Positions 45,153 to 55,213 of a stretch of 64,000 bases of DNA are shown here, piece after piece; position 1 is the first letter of the stretch, and each line of letters opens with the position of its first letter. Position numbers and translations under genes: made by a program. Source of the stretch: Mortierella alpina. Its lineage: Eukaryota; Mortierellomycota; Mortierellomycetes; Mortierellales; Mortierellaceae. Where the stretch lies: assembly GCA_029449245.1 (NCBI GenBank), contig JANATF010000011.1, positions 1,550,001-1,614,000 on the forward strand. Reading direction: 5' to 3'. The notes beneath the pieces are model-generated. The model was not told the DNA's origin. It saw only the letters and a program-made list of their open reading frames with translations, and ran no database searches.

Positions 45153-47208
45153 CTACTCGACCACCTCGGGTACCTCGCCAAGATCCACGTATCCGATTTT
45201 GTCGCGGCACAGAACCTTTGCTAGATCCTGCTCAACGGCATCAGCATTCGTGCGATGGCTGCCGATGTTGCTAGATGCCGCGTTCTGGTGTTCAGCTGCC
45301 CGCAAAAACGCACCCAGCACCTCCTTCGTTATCGCAAAGTCCATGCATGTGTTGTGCACTGCATACTCGACTGTCAAGAACCCGATCTGGTACTCCTGAT
45401 TATACTCGAGCGCACCTTCTCGCGGAAAGTCGAGCTGAACAGTGTGGCACTGTCCGTGGCCATGGTCGTTCATGGCCAGAGGCGAGGCTGTACTACCGAT
45501 AGCAGGTTTCACTTGTCTGTCTGGCGTCGTTGCGGATGTAGGCTCTTTCAAATTGTCAATTTCCTGATCATTGGAGCTCTGCTCCTGCTTGTTCCTTGCA
45601 GATCTCGACAGTACCTGGTTATCGACTGAACTGGTTTCTCTGCTGGTGGAATGGCTGATTTGAAAAGATAGATCCAGTCCGGCCCTCGCTAATTCGTCCT
45701 CTGCAGAGGCGGCTTCTCCTGCTTCTGTGACGGCAAGCTCCTTGGTACAAGACTCGAGTCGGCGCGCAGTCAAGGCGGTGTGGAATAGTGTGTGCGAGTT
45801 CGAGATCAGCACATCCGCGTCCTCTTGTCCGTGTATTAATAAGAGTGGCGATTTGATGGTCTCGACAGCCCGCACCGTCTCGAAGCGATCCATGAGTCTC
45901 GTCTTGAAGTGGTTTAGCAAGAATGGGAATCGTGCAAAGGGTCGCACGATCGGGATCTTTCGATAAGCGGTCATCATGTCTGGCATTGACGTGAACGCGG
46001 CATCGAGTACCAAGGCTAGTGGTGCGAGCTGCTGTTCCTCCAGCTCCAGGCACAGATTCGTTGCGATGCCCGACCCCAGCGAATGTCCGTAGATGATGAC
46101 CTTCTCACGGGCGACCCTCTGAGTGACCCAGACCCAAGCCGCATAGGCATCGATCTTGAACCCAAGCTCAGAAGGGAACCCGTCAGAGTCTCCATACCCG
46201 CGACAGTCAATGGTGATGACGTGGGCTGACGGCATCGCTTCCTGGATACCCTTGTAGGTTGCTATTCTATTTGACTTTCCGCGATCTCCTAAGCATACAA
46301 AAGGACACGATAGTGGAATGCATGCGCGTGAGTTGAGTGAACAGAGGAGTCTGGTAGTATTCGTATATCGCACGCAATGTGGCGAGATCGTCCTACCAAC
46401 TTGACCATGGAAATAAAGAACGACCTTCTGAGCAGTCTTCAGTGCCCCCTCGAAGATAGCCTCGATCCGTTCATCCATGATCAGTTCGTTGCTACCGCTG
46501 CTGCTGCTGCTGCTCAAGTTACTGCTTCTTCGTGGCCGAGGCGAGACTGGCTCGAGGGCGTGGATGCGCTCAAGTGTGGCCTTGGGGGTATCTTTGGGCA
46601 GAATGTGCCACGCGCCCAGTCGAAGACCATCTAGGGTTGATATCCTGATGTTCCTCGTGGTAAAGGCTGTTCGTGTCCAAGAACAACACGTTAGTCACGG
46701 CTGCACGGTACATCCCTACATCCCTGCATAAGCAGTGCGTTGAGGCGAGATCGATAACTGGCAAGATACTTGCGTTGGAGTGTGTAGGCTTCAGGGGTAC
46801 GAAGTCTGGCAGGGTTCTGAAGACGCAACCAGTGCGCAAAGACTAGGTAAGCCTGCGTCCAGGGCACAAAGAGCAGGATAGCGAGCGAGGTCTATATTGC
46901 ATTAGTGGGTGACGTGTGTGGTGAAGGGTCATGGAGGTGTGGTTTTATGGAACGGTGGAATGTGATGGAGTTATAGTCCCAGAAGTACATGAGCATGAGC
47001 ATGAGCACGAGTGCAAGGCATGCGCACGCGAGGAAGAAAAGAAAGAATACAGCAACGGGTGAGCTCTCGGAAAGCTGTGTTGTTGACCACAGTATGGCAA
47101 TGCAATGCTATGCAGTGCACCCGATGAGCTTACCACGTAGGCAATGAGCAGGAACAGGACGCCGAGAATGCACAGCACCAGGGCTGTGGCCAGCAGGTTG
47201 AGGATCAT
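45153..47208 (-). CDS. ABHD12-like alpha/beta-hydrolase (monoacylglycerol / lysophospholipase type)
   Basis: Exons 47208-47134, 46891-46774, 46666-46397 and 46288-45153 give 532 residues. Intron 2 uses a GC donor (GCAAGT). Residues 1-45 form membrane segments (LLATALVLCILGVLFLLIAY, then SLAILLFVPWTQAYLVFAHW). The hydrolase part has ISTLDGLRLGAWHILP, the oxyanion region VVLYFHGQ, VITIDCRGYGDSDG, the nucleophile elbow IIYGHSLGSG (GXSXG), and LLLIHGQEDADV, where Asp of the catalytic triad is expected. A 130-residue polar insert follows, and the last part (AVHNTCMDFAITKEV) holds the likely catalytic His (VHNTC). Family members hydrolyse monoacylglycerol and lyso-phosphatidylserine at the ER membrane. 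The gene stands between inverted copies of a dispersed repeat. Identity is good; substrate is inferred. Confidence 0.88.
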
Positions 47209-47909
47209 GGCTTGGACCCTGTTGCGACGAGAGGAATGCGGCGGGGGAGTGCGGACTATGCGTGCAGGCGAGACTCAGCGACGACGACGGAATGCAGTTG
47301 CGGGCAGAGAAGGGCGCAGACAGGACTCGGGGAGGAATGTCGGAGAGGCGTGGATGCAAGGTCGCAAGGAACGAGGGAAGGAGACGACAAAGGAAAGAGA
47401 GGAACGGGCTCGAGCCAAATCAAACGGCAGCAGGTACGTACGATCCTGCGCGGCATTAGGCGGCATTAGGCGTCTGTGTCTCAGCTCTGTCCTACAGCTC
47501 TCGTTCTTGTCTTTTTCTTCTCAACCCTGCACAAGCGACGTCCACCCCCAAGAGCAAGTGCCATGCACGAGCTTTGCACTGTACAGTACTTCCGAATGCG
47601 AATGGCGACTCTCCAGGAATCCTCGGCTGCGAACTAAAAACCTCGACACCGCACTCTCCTTCACTCTGGCGCCTATGTCTCAGCTCTGTCTGCTGCCAGC
47701 CATAAAGCCCAACCAGGTCACTGACACACCCACATACTCTACGAGTAGTCGGCGACCTCCGTTGTGACTGCATTGCAAAAAAGGCTGGCTGTATTTCTTT
47801 TCGCTCCACCTCTTTTTCAGCGAGCCATCGCTCTCGCGCCTTTTTTTTTCCACGCTCACTCCTCTTCGACCTTCGCCCCGCTGGCTCACACCATACATAT
47901 ATCCACGCC
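47209..47909. other. Divergent promoter region between ABHD12-like and GNAT genes
   Basis: Contains repeat copies C and D (47461-47740) and a short CT-rich leader before 47910. A doubled GGCATTAGGC word lies at 47451-47470. Frames on either strand are Arg/Ser-rich and not called. Confidence 0.45.
47461..47740 (+). repeat. Dispersed repeat, copies C and D (opposite orientation to A and B)
   Basis: Copy C (47475-47645) shares TCAACCCTGCAC, GAATGCGAATGGC, TCCTCGGC and AAACCTCGA with the reverse complement of copy A. Copy D (47676-47740) repeats the first part (CTGCTGCCAGCC, CATAAAGCCCAACCAGGTCA) and is cut short. Together with A and B they flank the ABHD12-like gene as an inverted pair. Confidence 0.65.
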
Positions 47910-49202
47910 ATGTCATCCCGGCCCTGGTCCCCGCCTCTGGACGCCCACACCCGCACAACCACCACCCTGTCCGTGGTCCGTGCTAGACCCGAGCACATCA
48001 AGGCCATCCACGCAATCCAGCTGCTGGCCTTCCCAGGCAGGACCGACTTTCACGAGACCGAAGATGTCTTTCGCTCCAAACTCGAAGCCTACCCAGCTGG
48101 CAACTTTGTCGCGCTTGCAACCTACTCTGTCGTCACCGATGATGATGTATCCACTTGGGACAAGAGCCCACAGCTGGATGAGGGCGTGCCTCAAGAAGAG
48201 CAAGTCCATGATGATCATTTCACTGAGGAAGAGGAGGACCAGGAGCATGGGAAAAAGCAGATGCGGGAGGAGGACGGCGATTTGGCGACGAGCATCCGCG
48301 GAGTCTCGGTAATAGATATTACAGAGACCGCTCCCGATGGTACCACAACAACAGCGACTGCCACTACAACAGCCGATATTCCCATCCTTCTTGCTCGAAC
48401 GCCCGATATATCTGAAGGAGGCGTCGAAAGCGAAGACGATAAATCTGACCTCCACAAACGCTCAAGGTTGCCAGCACACAACTCATCCACACGGAATGCA
48501 GATGAGTCTGAGACGCAGGAGAGACATGAGGACCAAGACGGCGAGGATATGACGACCATCTTGTTTCAATGGGAGCAACCCGTCGGCTATCTGATTTCGC
48601 ATCCCTACAGTCGCGAATCGGTGACGCTGCATCGCATCAGTCCAGGCAAGCACAGCCGCCCCGCCCCTCCGTCCGAGAAAAAGATCCGCTTGGACGAGGA
48701 TGTAGACGAGAGCGGAACGGATACAGAGACTGACAACGACGACGACGTTTACAACCACGATCCACTAATGGAAAAGTACTATATCCACGACTGCGCGGTC
48801 CATCCAGACTGGAGAGGACGGGGCTTGGCTTTAAAACTATGGAAGGCTCTGCATGAATCGCTCACGCCCCATGTTGATAACGGGCACTCAAGCACAGACA
48901 AGGACTTGGTGGACACGGAGGAGGAGGACGAAGATGAGGATGCTAGCGGAAACACTGAGGGAGAGCACCAGCAGAAGCCACAGCACCCTCATCACCATCG
49001 TCATGGCCATCGTCGTAGAAACAGAGGGCACCGCCGTCATAGAGGTGCACCCAATCTGAAGGAAATCGTGTTAGTGAGTGTCCAGGGAACAAGGCCATTT
49101 TGGGAGCGGGCAGGCGGCTTTCAGGTCGTGGCGGATCATGACATGGACTTGTCTGTCTACGGCGACGGTGCGTTCTTCATGAGCGCACCCTTCCGAGTCT
49201 GA
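47910..49202 (+). CDS. GNAT-family N-acetyltransferase with acidic and His-rich insertions
   Basis: Intronless, 430 residues. GNAT enzymes move an acetyl group from acetyl-CoA to an amine. The N-terminal strand and helix are seen in SVVRARPEHIKAIHAIQLLA. The acetyl-CoA-binding motif A is YYIHDCAVHPDWRGRGLALK, with the RGRGLA loop fitting R/QxxGxG/A. The C-terminal strands are KEIVLVSVQGTRPFWERAGG, the usual GNAT end pattern. A normal GNAT is about 150-180 residues; here three low-complexity inserts enlarge it: an acidic block (about 85-200), a second acidic block (about 255-285), and after motif A an acidic then His/Arg-rich block (about 330-385; HHRHGHRRRNRGHRRHRG). The His-rich part may bind metal. 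The acceptor (small molecule or protein) cannot be told. Confidence 0.82.
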   Translation: MSSRPWSPPLDAHTRTTTTLSVVRARPEHIKAIHAIQLLAFPGRTDFHETEDVFRSKLEAYPAGNFVALATYSVVTDDDVSTWDKSPQLDEGVPQEEQVHDDHFTEEEEDQEHGKKQMREEDGDLATSIRGVSVIDITETAPDGTTTTATATTTADIPILLARTPDISEGGVESEDDKSDLHKRSRLPAHNSSTRNADESETQERHEDQDGEDMTTILFQWEQPVGYLISHPYSRESVTLHRISPGKHSRPAPPSEKKIRLDEDVDESGTDTETDNDDDVYNHDPLMEKYYIHDCAVHPDWRGRGLALKLWKALHESLTPHVDNGHSSTDKDLVDTEEEDEDEDASGNTEGEHQQKPQHPHHHRHGHRRRNRGHRRHRGAPNLKEIVLVSVQGTRPFWERAGGFQVVADHDMDLSVYGDGAFFMSAPFRV

Positions 49203-50062
49203 TACGCCCATGCTTTGCCTACGTTTCTGTTTACAGCCAAAGTTGCATAAACAAAGTATTCAGCAAACCAATGAAGTCGTGCGCGTATAGATGCATAGTC
49301 TCATGCATGGCGAAGGAAGAAAGGGGTGGTATCGAGATCAAGGTATACCGTGTTGGTGGGACGGCTGTGGTGCGGTGCGTGTGGAATTGTCACATAGATA
49401 AGGCAGCGTGCATTCGTGACAGTAGATCCCAATCAAGCATTCGTGGGATTGAGAGAATGGGTACTGTAAGGCGATCCTTCTAATCCAGCTAATGTGCAAA
49501 ACCCGCGGATGGATGCATGTGGTCAAGAACACTGGAACGGCCCAAGCACTCTGCTGGCCGGATGATCCAGTTCCCAAGAAAGGGCTGGTGTGCCTGTAAC
49601 ACTAGGCTTGGATGAATTTTAAGCCGGCGTGCTGTTGAGGACGATCGTACGCGAGACTTTCCCCATCACTTTCTTCAAATCCAGTCTAACGAAGAAAACA
49701 GCGACGCATCCCTATCGCTCTGGTACAGTAGAACGGGCTCAGGTCAGACTCTGTGTGTGTGCATCACGGAAGAAAGCAGCCCGTTGTTTGTTTCTCGCAT
49801 GAACGACCAGCCGAGCGAGGCACATAGAACACAACCGACCCGCAACTGACATAAGAAAACCCAAATCCCACTCTTTCTTGTCTTACCGTTTATTTTTCTC
49901 ACACGGCACTTCTCTTCCTCGCTTCCTCCCCATCCACGCATCCATCCGCTCTCTCGCCACTGATCTCAAAGCGCGATCCAAAGGTTATCCCTAGGCACCC
50001 GTCTCTCACACATACTTGGATCTCAACCAGCACATCCATTATTCCGAATGGGTATGATACAG
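49203..50062. other. Intergenic region before the acyl-CoA synthetase gene
   Basis: No gene is supported. A CT-rich leader runs from about 49860 to 50040. The reading frame of the next gene stays open through this leader without any ATG, which makes its start unclear. Confidence 0.45.
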
Positions 50063-52856
50063 CAACCATTAGAGATATCCTCGAGCAAACAACCGAGTCC
50101 TCACAAGTATTCTCGTTCATAGCTCCCGTCGCTGCAGTTGCCGCCGCTCTGGCAGCAGGGTACTATCTTAATGGCAAGTACCAAATCACGAAGGATCTGG
50201 TTCTTGTTCGCGTAGGTCTTCAAGCACGCAAAAGGTATATGTGAATGCTCCGGATGCAGTTGCACGAGTGAGTCTTTCCATGTTCGCAATTGAGACAAGG
50301 GGCCGAGTGTGGAGGTGGAACCTATTTTTTTCCCCTTCGGAGCCTTTTAGGTTTGTCGCTTCAGGGTGCTTTTGACCTGATATCATTCTGCTGCCACTCG
50401 TGCATACCTTACTTAGATTTGAAGCCTTGGTCAAGAACCGGGACTGCAGTCTCTACAACAGGTTTGAGGAGCAATGCCAGATCCGACCATTTTCTGTTGC
50501 CCTCGTTTTCGAGAACACATCTTATACCTGGAGGGACTTGGAGCTGGGTACGTCTACTTGTTTTTTTTGGACTGATGGTGTTGTTGCATCGTGTGATAGA
50601 GGACATACACTAAGTACTTGATATCGATCCGTCTGTCCATCTGTCTGTGCATCATGTACAGCTTCCAACAGGATGGTAAGTTGCGATCCCATCAGAAGCG
50701 CAGCGTGTTAGCGTGTTTTTTTTGCCGTTCGTCACTCATACTCAATGCTCCCCTGAACTAGGCTCATTGGTTTGTTGCTCAAGGAATCCAAAAGAAACAG
50801 CGTGTGGCTATGATGATGCACAACTCACCGATGTTCATCATCACCTGGCTGGCACTACTCAAGATCATGGTCGTACCTGCCTTTATCAACAACCAGATTG
50901 CTGGGCCTGTTCTGGTTCATTCTCTCAAAGTGGCCGATGCCAAGTTCCTCTTGTTCGATTACGAGTTAGCACCTGCCATCCAAGAGTCGCTCAAGGAGAT
51001 CAAGGACCTGGGCTACAATATTTTCACTGTCACACCCAAGGATCAAGTTCTGGGCCAACTTTACGCCCATCTGCCTAAAGATGCTCGCCAGATGTTGGAT
51101 GAGGCTCCTTCATTCTTTGGTTATGTTGAATGGAAGCACCTCAGTACCGAAGGCTTTCCAAAGGAGAGCCGTGATGAGGTGGTGGTCTCTGATCCTGCAG
51201 CCTTGATCTACACCAGCGGCACCACAGGATTTCCCAAGGCTGCTATCATGGACCATGGACGTTGCAACAGTACGCAGTCGCTTCTGACCGATAGCGCCGA
51301 ATCTCAGGCGAGGCAATTTGATGCAAATGGCTGAAATACTTACGCTCCATTCGTTTCGCCTCGTTATTTTATCAGTGGCCTCGCACTCTTACGGCTCCCT
51401 TTGCGACATCAAACCCGAGAACAAGGTTTACATCACCTTGCCGCTGTATCACTCTGCTGGAGGTACGTGCTCCCTCCTCATCCTCAACTCGTTAGCCGAC
51501 AGATGAATCGCGTTTTTGACACCTCTTACCTCTTTGGCATGGGGATGAAGCCATCATCGGTATTGGCCAGAGCTTTAAGACCGGATGCACCATTGTGCTG
51601 GCGCGAAAGTTTTCCGTGACAAAGTTTTGGCGCGATTGCATTGAGTACGATGTTACTCACGTCCAGGTATAGATCTTGTCCCATGGCGCACATGCTGTCC
51701 TTGCGCGTAAAACATCAGGCATTCCTATTGACCCGTTTCTATACCTATACTGCAGTACATTGGTGAGCTGTGCCGCTACCTTTTGAATGCCCCCGAGAGT
51801 CCACTGGATAAGAGGCACCAAGTGCGGATGGCGTTTGGCAATGGCATGCGCCCGGATGTGTGGGCAAAGTTTCAGGAACGATTCAACATCCCCACTATCT
51901 TTGAATACTACACTATGAGCGAGGGAACATCGGCGCTCATGAATATTTCCAAGAACAAGCGCGATCAGGGTGCGGTGGGCTTTCGTGGCCCCATCATTAG
52001 GTATGCAGCATCTGGGCGCCTCGGTTCTTGTTTCTACAATGCTCACCTTGATATCGTCAGCTCACCTTTGTCCACACTTTCCTTTTCTACTAGGTCCCTG
52101 CAGCCTGGGTTTAAACTGGTTAAGGTGGACTTTGACACTGAGGAATTGATCCGCGACAAGAAGACGGGACTTTGCATTCTATGCCAGCCTGGCGAGATTG
52201 GAGAGCTGGTCACACTAGCCGACAACAAGACAGCCGCCTCGCGCTATGCTGGGTACTTCAATCAGCCAGAGATTTCGAAAGCAAAGCTGGTCCAGAACGT
52301 GATGGAGAAGGACGACATTTACTTCCGGACGGGCGACCTCTTGTTCTCCAAGGACCAGTACTGGTATTTTGCTGATCGTGCAGGCGACACGTACCGGTGG
52401 AAGGGAGAGAACGTGTCGACGGCAGAGATTGCAGACACGATCGGCCGAGTCGCAGGCGTGACGAGTTGTACCGTCTATGGCGTTTCGGTCCCGGGCATGG
52501 ATGGACGTGCGGGCATGGCTACATTGGTGCTCAAGGACTCGATTGTGCAGGCTGCAGGTGAAAGCCGGGCTACATGCCATGTGGACGAGGCTGCGTTGAA
52601 CGCGTTTTTGTGTGACTTGAGTAAGGATGTGGTAAAGAAGCTGCCGGCGTATGCGATCCCTCGATTCCTGCGCATTGCGGAGCAGGAGCTGGAGACGACG
52701 GGCACTTTCAAGAACAAGAAGGTGGAGCTGAAGAAGGAAGGGTTCGACCTGAACAAGGTCAAGGAGCGCCTGTACTGGTGGACACCAAAGGGCGAGTACG
52801 CTCCTTTTGGCGTGGCGGAGAACGAGCAAATCCTTGCAGGACGCGCTCGTCTTTGA
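50063..52856 (+). CDS. Very-long-chain acyl-CoA synthetase / fatty acid transport protein (FATP/FAT1 type), start unresolved
   Basis: FATP proteins activate long and very long fatty acids to CoA esters and so drive uptake. Exons 50063-50234, 50417-50547, 50662-50675 (14 bases), 50762-51269, 51376-51462, 51551-51666, 51756-52000 and 52094-52856 join in phase to about 679 residues, the normal size. An N-terminal membrane helix (FIAPVAAVAAALAAGYYL) precedes the adenylation domain. The AMP-binding motif is LIYTSGTTGFPKAAIMDHGR, later parts are TLPLYHSAG, EYYTMSEGTSALMN, and the FATP signature YFRTGDLLFSKDQYWYFADR, RAGDTYRWKGENVSTAEIAD. The C-terminus holds the usual basic KNKKVELKKEGFD. No in-frame ATG fits directly: ATGG at 50048-50051 is parted from the in-frame CAACC by 11 bases beginning GT and ending AG. 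Identity is very strong; the first few residues are not. Confidence 0.9.
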
Positions 52857-54313
52857 AGGATGGCCTGTTTGCCAAATGAAGTCCTCGGCATCATCATCGT
52901 CGTCGTCTTGTATCGTGTGTAGCTATTTGTTGTTGTTGGCTGCTTCGCATGTAATGGGTCTGTGTCTCACAAGTGTCGCGGAAAAGCTGGCTTGGCTGAA
53001 TAGGTCTGCATGCCACACCCTTATCACGTATCCCCTATTAGGAGTGACAGGAGGTCTTTGTACTGTGTAGAACTAAAGCCAAGGGGCTGCAGAGGCCAAC
53101 ACTCTCGCAAACTTGAATACCTTCTTGAGCTTCTTGGCTTGGATTCCCGATTCAAGACGCGCCTTCATTCTAGTTGCTCTAGGCAGAAGAGTAAGCAAGG
53201 ACAACAATGGCAGATGGTACCTTAGTAGGCGGTTGATGTCGCTGCGGGTGGACGCATTAATGCGGGAGGTGTATACAAGATGACACGCACAACCGTCGTC
53301 TGAGGACGGTGTGCCTGCTGAGGTGCCCGCCCTTCCTGCTCAGTCAGCCTCGCGGTCCTTGTCCATGGTGATTGTAAGTGTCTTCTGTCCGCTGCAGGTG
53401 GAGGGTTGATGGAGAGGAGCGAAACACGACAAGAGCAGAAACGACAAACGACAAGATGCGGATGCAGCAAGAGTGATTGTGTTGCTCAAAGGGCGAAGTG
53501 AGGCAAAGGCTTATGGAGAACAGCAGTCACTTGGCCAAAGAATGCTTCGGTGCTCCGGCTTTGCTTCCAAGCTCCTGCTTCCTTGCTCCTCGCCCACCTC
53601 GATTTGTTCTTCACTTGGCCATTGGTTGAATTCCAATACGATTAGGAGATTAGGCTTAGGATTAGGATCAGCATCAGAAGCAGGATCAGGATCAGAAGCG
53701 GGACCAGGACGATCAGAAGCAGCATTAGGATTGCAGGTCTGGATCCATCTGATCCTTCGAATGTCGTGGGTACGTTGAAGCAGCTTTCTGTCGCTTTTGT
53801 GTGCACCTCTGCCCCTTTCCTTGCTTGTGATGTATCGATATTACGCGTCTAAACACACCCTGTTGATTGACAACATCGTGCCTTCCTTGATCTGAAGCAA
53901 ACACACACTTTCGTCTGGCTGGGCGAGATGACTTTTATCCAAGAGGATGGACCAATTGACTGACTTTGCTTCAGCATGATCATTTAGGCGGAGCAAGGTA
54001 TTTGTCACGGAGGCTACAGCAACACCTTCACCTGCACGTAGCATTGAAGAGTGAAGAGTCCTTGATGCGCCACGTTTTTTTGTTTGTTGGCGATGGATGT
54101 CGGCTCTCTGCTCACTGAAATGAACCAATTAAAAAAATGTGATCACACCAGCGCCAAGAGGCATTTTCCTCTCTTTTTCCCAGCAGCACACATTTCTCTT
54201 TCTCGTCTTCACCATCACCCGATTCTCCCTGCAAACACCACCACCACAGTCTATTTAGTTCACTCTGCCAATCCACGCACTCACCCACTATCCTTCCAGT
54301 GCACTCTTTTCTC
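52857..54313. other. Intergenic region with GGATCA-type repeats
   Basis: Apart from the short repeats at 53639-53735 and a pyrimidine-rich leader near 54160-54300, nothing gene-like is seen. Small frames lack domains. Confidence 0.45.
53639..53735 (+). repeat. Imperfect 6-bp repeats: TTAGGA passing to GGATCA and GAAGCA
   Basis: TTAGGA and TTAGGC hexamers, similar to but not the same as the fungal telomere unit TTAGGG, pass into GGATCA, GAAGCA and GGACCA units. All units are six bases, so the block can be read as Gly-Ser or Ser-Glu-Ala repeats in one frame. Confidence 0.7.
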
Positions 54314-55213
54314 ATGACAAAGACCATCTTGACTCTGGCCATCGCTATGGCGGCTGTGGCCGTCTCGGTCAGTGCTGCGGGCGCTGTTGCCGAGGCTGCC
54401 CCAGTTCCTGCATTGGCCCAGGACGATGTCTTTGACTACTCCCAGTATGAGACCCCTCCCATCTGGCAAGGTAACTTCAAGCAGTAGAGCCTCCTCCTCC
54501 CACACACACACACACTCTCTCTCTCTCTGTCTCTGTCTCGACCTCTCTGTCTCTCTCTCTCCGTCTCTCGCTCGTTCTCTGTCTCTTTCCCTCCCCTCGA
54601 TTACATACAAAAGGACTGACATTCTAATTTCATGGCGGTATAAGACTACAAGACCTTAGACGAGGAATTCGTCCCCATCAACCAGCGCCCCGGTGGAGCC
54701 CGCGGTGGAGACGTCCACGGTCGTCGTCGCCGCAGCATGCAGAAGAGAGTCGTTATTCACGAAGTCGACAATCTCTCATTCAACTTTGGGGCTCAGGTCG
54801 ACCCCGTCGACGCAACATTAAGCCTCAACAAGAGAGCCGAGGACTTGGATGAGGACCCACAGTACGTCGACCAGGACGAAGAGCAGGATGAACTGGATGA
54901 AGATCAGGATGAAGAGGACGAGGACGACGGTTCGGAAGAGGACGAGGAAGAGGACGAGGAGGAAGAATTGGCGGCCGAGGAGGAAGAGGATGAAGAGCGT
55001 CGCCTTGACAATGAAGCGGGACTTGAGGACTGGATTGACGAAATGAGGTCAGAGGAGTATCGCAACTTGGCCGGCCACCCTGAAGGAAGAGGACTGGATG
55101 ACGAGCAGTTTCAGCAGCTCCACGGCGAGGACGAGGAAGAGATGCAAGAGTACAGTGAGGATGAGCCTCAGCCCTCGGAGGAGGAGATCTTTGCAGCTTC
55201 ATGGAGCAACTAA
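54314..55213 (+). CDS. Secreted, highly acidic protein with dibasic (Kex2-type) sites, unknown function
   Basis: Exons 54314-54470 and 54645-55213 give 241 residues. A clear signal peptide (MTKTILTLAIAMAAVAVSVS, cut near SAAGAVA or AEAAP) sends it into the secretory pathway. A short segment (DDVFDYSQYETPPIWQ) is followed by GGDVHGRRRRSMQKRVV, where RRRR and KR are good Kex2-type sites, and a further KR lies at LNKRAED. Beyond that the chain is dominated by Asp and Glu (about half of residues 125-190) with Gln and Leu; it ends EEEIFAASWSN. The layout is that of a pre-pro-protein. No cysteines are seen in the mature part, so it is not a typical disulphide effector. Such acid-rich chains may bind calcium or basic surfaces, which is inference. 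The intron holds CA and CT microsatellites (54500-54570). Confidence 0.8.
54500..54570 (+). repeat. CA and CT microsatellites inside the intron of the acidic-protein gene
   Basis: A run of CA units is followed by CT and CTGT units within the 174-base intron. Confidence 0.8.
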
